From: Halolactibacillus miurensis
GTDB taxonomy: Bacteria; Bacillota; Bacilli; Bacillales; Amphibacillaceae
Direction: 5' to 3'
Assembly: GCF_900116255.1 (NCBI RefSeq)
Contig: NZ_FPAI01000025.1
Coordinates: 1 to 40,766, forward strand
Length of the DNA: 40,766 bases
The notes beneath the pieces are model-generated. The model was not told the origin of the DNA. It saw nothing but the letters and a program-made list of their open reading frames with translations, and ran no database searches. The position numbers and the translations under genes are program-made. How positions within the stretch are numbered: the stretch's first letter is position 1; each line of letters starts with the position of its first letter. Of this stretch, positions 35,706-40,766 are shown piece after piece.

Positions 35706-36953
35706 ATGTATAAATTTAACGAAGAAAAAGGACAATTAAAATGTTCCTTTTGTGGTAAAAGTCAAGACCAAGTAAGGAAATTAGTCGCAGGACCTGGTGT
35801 GTATATTTGTGATGAATGTATTGATTTATGTGCCGAGATTGTGGAAGAAGAATTAGGAACAGATGAAGAAATGAGCTTCACTGAGGTACCAAAGCCTCAA
35901 GAAATCAATCAAATTTTAGATGATTATGTCATTGGTCAAACAAAAGCAAAACGTAATTTATCGGTTGCAGTGTATAATCACTATAAACGAATTAATGCAC
36001 CAAAATCAGCGGGGGATGTAGAACTTCAAAAAAGTAATATCGCGATGATTGGACCAACGGGTAGCGGTAAAACATTACTTGCTCAAACACTAGCGCGTAT
36101 TTTGAATGTGCCATTTGCGATCGCCGATGCGACGTCTTTAACGGAAGCAGGATATGTTGGAGAAGATGTTGAAAATATCTTACTTAAACTGATTCAAGCG
36201 GCGGATTATGATGTTGAAAAGGCTGAAAAAGGGATTATCTACATTGATGAGATCGACAAAGTCGCACGTAAATCAGAAAATCCATCGATTACACGTGATG
36301 TGAGTGGAGAAGGTGTGCAACAAGCCTTACTTAAAATCTTAGAAGGCACAGTTGCCAGTGTTCCGCCGCAAGGTGGACGTAAGCACCCGCATCAAGAGTT
36401 TATTCAAATCGATACGACAAATGTGTTATTCATCGTTGGTGGTGCTTTTGACGGGATTGATCAAATCATTAAAAGTCGTCTAGGTAAGCGTGTGATTGGC
36501 TTTGGTGCTGAAACCTCTATTAATGATATGGATAAAGCCCAACTCCTACAAAAAGTCTTACCTGAAGATTTACTTAAATTCGGTTTGATTCCAGAATTTA
36601 TCGGTCGTTTACCAATTATCGGAGCACTTGAACCACTTGATCAAGATGCGCTCGTACAGATTTTAACGCAACCGAAGAATGCACTCGTGAAACAATATAA
36701 ACGCTTATTCGAAATGGATAACGTAGAATTAGCATTTGAAGACGATGCACTTGTCGCGATTGCACATAAAGCAATGGAACGCAATACAGGGGCCCGTGGT
36801 CTTCGTTCAATCCTTGAAGGGATTATGCTTGATGTGATGTATGAATTACCATCACGTGAAGATATTAAGACCTGTATCATCACAAAAGAAACAGTGGAAG
36901 ATGAAGCCAATCGTCCGAAATTGTTACTAGAAGATGGTTCAGAGCTTGCGTAA
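35706..36953 (+). CDS. clpX: ATP-dependent Clp protease ATP-binding subunit ClpX
   Basis: 415 residues, GAGGTGA before the ATG. AAA+ unfoldase that feeds ClpP. The N-terminal zinc domain has [30 protein letters not shown] (two C-x2-C pairs). Walker A is GPTGSGKT and Walker [14 protein letters not shown]. The IGF loop for ClpP docking is VIGFGAE. Sensor and C-terminal small domain ([12 protein letters not shown]) are intact. In B. subtilis lonB follows clpX; here the next gene is lonA. Confidence 0.97.
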   Translation: MYKFNEEKGQLKCSFCGKSQDQVRKLVAGPGVYICDECIDLCAEIVEEELGTDEEMSFTEVPKPQEINQILDDYVIGQTKAKRNLSVAVYNHYKRINAPKSAGDVELQKSNIAMIGPTGSGKTLLAQTLARILNVPFAIADATSLTEAGYVGEDVENILLKLIQAADYDVEKAEKGIIYIDEIDKVARKSENPSITRDVSGEGVQQALLKILEGTVASVPPQGGRKHPHQEFIQIDTTNVLFIVGGAFDGIDQIIKSRLGKRVIGFGAETSINDMDKAQLLQKVLPEDLLKFGLIPEFIGRLPIIGALEPLDQDALVQILTQPKNALVKQYKRLFEMDNVELAFEDDALVAIAHKAMERNTGARGLRSILEGIMLDVMYELPSREDIKTCIITKETVEDEANRPKLLLEDGSELA

Positions 36954-36973
36954 AGAAAAGGATATGAAAAATG

Positions 36974-37000
36974 AATCCCTTGTGTCTCACAAGGGATTTT
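36974..37000 (+). terminator. Terminator of clpX
   Basis: AATCCCTTGTG/CACAAGGGATT perfect 11-bp stem, loop TCT, short T tail. Confidence 0.88.
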
Positions 37001-37080
37001 CTATTCTTTAATCACTAAATAAAAGAATGATAAAAATTAAGACAATTTAAAGTGTTGAATTTCAAGAGAAGAGGGATGGT

Positions 37081-39399
37081 ATGGCGAAAAAACCACATAT
37101 ACCACTCGTACCACTGAGAGGCACCGTTGTGTTTCCAAATGTTGTCATGCATTTAGATATTGGTCGAAAAGTGTCGATTGATGCGGTTGAACAAGCAATG
37201 GCAGGAGACCGACGCGTCATTTTTGTAGCTCAACGTGATACAAGTGTGAAGTTACCAGAAACAGATGAATTATTTACGACAGGTGTCGTTGGTTATATCA
37301 AACAAATGTTGAAATTACCAAACGGCACATTTCGCGTCTTAGTCGAAGGGCTCTACCGAGCCGAAACATCTGCCGTCACGAAACATGAGACCTACTATAC
37401 AACGGCTGTTGACAAGTTAATAGAAGTGAAGCCAGAGAGTGAATTGAAAGAGGATGCACTGATCCGCACTATTGCAGAGGGATTTAAACGTTATGTTGAC
37501 CTGTCACCGAAGTTATCAAAAGAAACCTATCAGGATATAATGGACATTGATGACCTGTCACATATTAGTGATGTGGTGAGTTCTTATTTAAATATTAAAA
37601 TTAGTCAAAAGCAATTATTGATTGATCTGATTGATTTAGAAGAGCGTGCCAAAGTACTTATTCAGATGTTATCAAATGAACAAGAATTACTGAAGCTGGA
37701 AAAGCAAATCAATCAAAAAGTGAAAAAGACGATTGAACAATCACAAAAGGAATTTTACCTTCGTGAACAGATGAAAGTGATTCAAAAAGAACTTGGCGAT
37801 AAAGATGGTAAACAAAAAGATGTCAATGATTTACTAAAAAAAATTGAAGATAGTGATATGACGGACCGGATAAAACAACTCGCTAAAAGTGAGTTAGACC
37901 GGTTTGAACGGATTCCTCAAACATCAGCGGAATCTGGTATCATTAGAAATTATTTAGACTGGTTAATCCAGTTGCCATGGCAAGAGATGACCCCTGATGT
38001 TTTAGATATTCATAAAGCAGAAAAGATTCTTGACCAAGACCACTTCGGTCTAGAAAAGATTAAAGCGCGCATTTTAGAATTCATTGCCGTACAACAATTA
38101 ACGCATGATTTAAGTGGACCGATTCTTTGTCTCGTTGGCCCACCAGGTGTTGGGAAAACCTCACTTGCTCAGTCTATTGCCCGGGCAATGGGACGAAGGT
38201 TTACCCGTGTCTCACTCGGAGGGGTGAAAGATGAATCAGAAATTAGAGGGCACCGCCGGACATATGTCGGGGCTATGCCTGGGCGGATGATTCAAGCGAT
38301 GAAAAAAGTCGGCACAATTAATCCAGTAATTTTATTAGATGAAATTGATAAGATGGCGAATGATTTTAGAGGCGATCCCGCATCGGCGATGCTAGAAGTG
38401 CTTGACCCAGAACAAAATCACCAGTTTAGTGATCACTTTATCGAAGAACCGTATGATTTAAGTCAAGTCCTTTTCCTCGCTACGGCTAACCAACGTGATG
38501 GTATTCCGGCTCCACTCTTAGACCGAATGGAAGTGATTCAACTATCAGGTTACACAGAAATAGAAAAGCAATATATCGCTAAAAATTATCTCGTGCCAAA
38601 GCAAGTAAAAAAACACGGCTTAGATGGTAATCATCTGCAAATACGAAAAGAGGCTATTTTAGAACTTGTCCGCCGCTATACGAGAGAAGCGGGTGTCAGA
38701 CAACTTGAACGTCAAATAGCGAGCTTAGTGAGAAAAGCCGCGAGACAGCATTTAGATGCTCCAGATACGCGCATCGTTATCACTAAAAACAAATTAGTCG
38801 ACTTTCTCGGTCATCCACCTTACCGCTATGGTGAACGTGAAACTGAGGACTTAATTGGTACTGCGACGGGTCTTGCTTATACGGCCTTTGGCGGCGATAT
38901 TTTAAGTATTGAAGTCAGTGTTGTGCCTGGAAAAGGCAAGTTACAGTTAACCGGTAAATTAGGTGACGTAATGCAGGAATCCGCTCAAGCTGCCATGAGT
39001 TACGTGCGCTCAAGACAAGAGCTATTAGGTCTTTCTCCTGACTTTTACGAGAAAAATGATTTGCACATTCATGTGCCTGAAGGTGCGACACCAAAAGACG
39101 GACCATCTGCTGGTATAACGATGGCGACTGCGCTAATATCAGCCCTTACGAAGCGCCCAATCAAAAAAGAGGTTGGGATGACCGGTGAGATTACTTTGCG
39201 AGGTCGAGTGTTACCGATTGGTGGATTAAAAGAAAAATCATTGAGTGCCCATAGAAGTGGTATTACGACGATTCTATTCCCAAAGGACAATGAAAAAGAT
39301 CTTGAAGACATTCCTCAAAGTGTCAAGGATTATGTCAACTTTATTCCTGTTGAGCACATGGATGATGTTCTTAAATATGCATTAGTGGAGGTGGAGTAA
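37081..39399 (+). CDS. lonA: Lon protease
   Basis: 772 residues. ATP-dependent serine protease. N-terminal substrate domain (about 1-205), coiled-coil linker, AAA+ module with Walker A GPPGVGKT at 353-360 and Walker [11 protein letters not shown], and a C-terminal protease domain with the catalytic dyad S676 ([10 protein letters not shown]) and K719 (GGLKEKS). GAGGGATGGT precedes the ATG. The stop codon abuts the start of ysxC, so the two are translated as a coupled pair. No CtsR box was seen upstream. Confidence 0.97.
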   Translation: MAKKPHIPLVPLRGTVVFPNVVMHLDIGRKVSIDAVEQAMAGDRRVIFVAQRDTSVKLPETDELFTTGVVGYIKQMLKLPNGTFRVLVEGLYRAETSAVTKHETYYTTAVDKLIEVKPESELKEDALIRTIAEGFKRYVDLSPKLSKETYQDIMDIDDLSHISDVVSSYLNIKISQKQLLIDLIDLEERAKVLIQMLSNEQELLKLEKQINQKVKKTIEQSQKEFYLREQMKVIQKELGDKDGKQKDVNDLLKKIEDSDMTDRIKQLAKSELDRFERIPQTSAESGIIRNYLDWLIQLPWQEMTPDVLDIHKAEKILDQDHFGLEKIKARILEFIAVQQLTHDLSGPILCLVGPPGVGKTSLAQSIARAMGRRFTRVSLGGVKDESEIRGHRRTYVGAMPGRMIQAMKKVGTINPVILLDEIDKMANDFRGDPASAMLEVLDPEQNHQFSDHFIEEPYDLSQVLFLATANQRDGIPAPLLDRMEVIQLSGYTEIEKQYIAKNYLVPKQVKKHGLDGNHLQIRKEAILELVRRYTREAGVRQLERQIASLVRKAARQHLDAPDTRIVITKNKLVDFLGHPPYRYGERETEDLIGTATGLAYTAFGGDILSIEVSVVPGKGKLQLTGKLGDVMQESAQAAMSYVRSRQELLGLSPDFYEKNDLHIHVPEGATPKDGPSAGITMATALISALTKRPIKKEVGMTGEITLRGRVLPIGGLKEKSLSAHRSGITTILFPKDNEKDLEDIPQSVKDYVNFIPVEHMDDVLKYALVEVE

Positions 39400-39981
39400 A
39401 TGAAAGTAACAAAGTCCGATATTACAATTAGTGCCGTTGCACCGAAGCAATACCCTGATGAAGGCTACCCTGAGATTGCCTTAGCTGGACGTTCGAATGT
39501 AGGGAAGTCATCATTTATCAATAAGATGATTAACCGTAAAGCACTCGCGAGAACGTCATCAAAGCCTGGGAAAACACAAACATTAAATTTTTATTTAATC
39601 AATGAAGTGTTTCACTTCGTAGATGTTCCTGGTTATGGGTATGCAAAAGTATCAAAGAAAGAACGTGAAGCTTGGGGTCGTATGCTGGAAACGTATTTCT
39701 CCGAGCGTGAAAATTTAAAAGCGACGATTTTAGTCGTTGACTTACGTCATGAACCGACAAAAGATGATATCTCTATGTATGAATTTCTCAAACATTATGA
39801 GTTACCTGTTATTGTTGTCGCAACTAAATTAGATAAATTAAAGAAATCACAAATTCATAAACATATTAAACGCGTCAAAGACACCCTTCAATTAGATGCT
39901 GGTGACGTTGTTGTGCCGTTTTCTAGTGAAACCGGGCAAGGAAAAGACGAAGCTTGGCGAGAGATTGAACGTTTTCTTTAA
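39400..39981 (+). CDS. ysxC: Ribosome biogenesis GTPase YsxC/EngB
   Basis: 193 residues. Essential GTPase for 50S assembly. G1 is [10 protein letters not shown]3 DVPGYG, G4 ATKLDK, and G5 FSSETGQG. The ATG directly follows the lonA stop; the ribosome binding site GGTGGAG is inside the lonA end. In B. subtilis hemA comes next; here a terminator and an unrelated minus-strand gene follow. Confidence 0.96.
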   Translation: MKVTKSDITISAVAPKQYPDEGYPEIALAGRSNVGKSSFINKMINRKALARTSSKPGKTQTLNFYLINEVFHFVDVPGYGYAKVSKKEREAWGRMLETYFSERENLKATILVVDLRHEPTKDDISMYEFLKHYELPVIVVATKLDKLKKSQIHKHIKRVKDTLQLDAGDVVVPFSSETGQGKDEAWREIERFL

Positions 39982-39987
39982 TTAATA

Positions 39988-40026
39988 AACCACCTTTTTC
40001 GTCACAGACGAAAAAGGTGGTTCTTT
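39988..40026. terminator. Terminator of lonA-ysxC
   Basis: AACCACCTTTTTCGTC/GACGAAAAAGGTGGTT perfect 16-bp stem, loop ACA. It lies between convergent genes and may serve both. Confidence 0.9.
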
Positions 40027-40071
40027 CTATCACATGTAATTATTATGAGCGTATCTATTTTTTATAGACGA

Positions 40072-40554
40072 TTACTTTCGTTTGACGAGTAAATAGATGC
40101 CGAAAATAATCAGTCCAACGGGCCAGTATACTTCTAACAGTTGCATAAATGATTCAATATAATATTGAAATGCCGTATCACTTTTAGATAATAACGTAAA
40201 TAAACCAATCCCAATTAAAATAAAGCTAACTAAAAGGCCTTGTTTAGTTTGTTGGTAACGCAGTAAAAAGGCAAGACCGACAATAATAAAGTAGATACTG
40301 CGTTCATCTATCCAGTAAGGATAGAATGGTTCAAGATAAAAATGAAGGCCAAGTAGAAATAAAATACCACCAGGTAGTAATTTATCGTAATCACGATGGT
40401 TATAACCGGTAAAAAGAAAAATCCCTCCGACAATCATCAGTAACATCGGCCAAGTAGCTAAATCACTTATTATCGGTATGTAGATTTGTTGACTTAAAAA
40501 ATATAGCCCTAAGCCAATCAGTAAATAGGCAGCTAAGTGGTGTTGCTTTTTCAT
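40072..40554 (-). CDS. Six-helix membrane protein, LiaI/LiaF-like TM region
   Basis: 160 residues, almost wholly hydrophobic, with about six short helices: near 8-25, 35-50, 60-78, 87-103, 107-123 and 143-158. Charged turns lie between them (GYNHRDYDK, RYQQTKQG). The ending YWPVGLIIFGIYLLVKRK resembles the DUF5668/LiaI-LiaF-type TM modules often found beside envelope-stress systems. No soluble LiaF C-terminal domain is attached. The ATG follows AGGAGTGAATGAATAA. It is convergent with ysxC, where hemA would be in B. subtilis. The 212 bases to the right edge contain a TATAAT on the minus strand near 40660-40665 but no gene I can support. Confidence 0.75.
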   Translation of the reverse strand: MKKQHHLAAYLLIGLGLYFLSQQIYIPIISDLATWPMLLMIVGGIFLFTGYNHRDYDKLLPGGILFLLGLHFYLEPFYPYWIDERSIYFIIVGLAFLLRYQQTKQGLLVSFILIGIGLFTLLSKSDTAFQYYIESFMQLLEVYWPVGLIIFGIYLLVKRK

Positions 40555-40766
40555 TTATTCATTCACTCCTTTCTTTACCGCAACATGAGTTGATTTTTTG
40601 ACATAAACTATGATACCGTGTAAAAGGTTAAACACTCATGAGACGTAACATTATTTTATCATTATACTACTTGAATCAATTTCATAATTGCTCTTTTTAA
40701 AAAATCAAACACGACCAGAATTTCAATATTTGTCTTAAAAATTTTTTATGCTATTTGATATTGCTT

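Noticed and set aside
40600-40660. TTGACA near 40599 on the plus strand as a promoter of a gene beyond the window
   Set aside because: The TATGAT after it is only 5 bases away, and at 17 bases only TAAAAG is found; no gene follows within the window to support it.

Overview
The window is a chromosomal segment of a low-GC, Gram-positive, endospore-forming-type Bacillaceae. It is about 39 kb of the conserved Bacillus subtilis thrS-infC to ysxC neighbourhood. It carries two T-box leaders, an L20-type leader, an AUU-started infC, and late sporulation genes (sspI, gerE, gerM). The order sspI-ysgA-pheST-rnhC-zapA-cvpA-polX-mutS2-trxA-uvrC-yslB-gerE-ysmB-racE-gerM-rph-ysnA-ysnB-ysoA-tig-clpX-lonA-ysxC matches that of B. 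subtilis. Several blocks that sit inside or beside this order in B. subtilis are absent: sdhCAB, the fatty-acid/etf block, lysC, lonB, and the hemA cluster that normally follows ysxC. This fits, as inference only, a fermentative heme-poor relative such as Amphibacillus or Halolactibacillus.

Layout. 1-0.5 kb: 5' end of an IS1182-like transposase cut by the window edge. 0.6-4.0 kb: T-box controlled thrS, then an aldo/keto reductase. 4.2-6.0 kb: infC-rpmI-rplT with leader attenuator, then a DUF1294 membrane protein. 6.0-9.5 kb: a dimeric dUTPase, an M42 aminopeptidase, a lytic transglycosylase and sspI on the minus strand, and ysgA. 9.6-13.5 kb: T-box controlled pheST. 13.5-19.9 kb: rnhC (minus), zapA, cvpA, polX, mutS2, trxA. 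20.0-21.7 kb: a large unrecognised membrane protein inserted before uvrC. 21.8-29.1 kb: uvrC, yslB, gerE, a second aldo/keto reductase, ysmB, racE, gerM, rph.

29.1-30.4 kb is an accessory insertion between rph and rdgB, which adjoin in B. subtilis. It holds a class III Fic gene, then on the same strand upstream of it one intact 32-nt type I-C CRISPR repeat preceded by a leader-like region. There are no further repeats and no cas genes. A small inverted-repeat element lies beside it. 31.6-32.5 kb holds tRNA-Gly and tRNA-Arg. A copy of the tRNA-Arg 3' half lies 525 bp downstream, and between the copies is one orphan 77-codon ORF, an att-like arrangement. 32.5-40.6 kb: a DUF2164 gene, ysoA with a sigma-B-like promoter, tig, clpX, lonA, ysxC, and a six-helix membrane protein.

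The most unusual items are the spacerless type I-C leader-repeat next to fic and the tRNA-Arg duplication. The rest is mostly translation, DNA repair, proteolysis and sporulation housekeeping.
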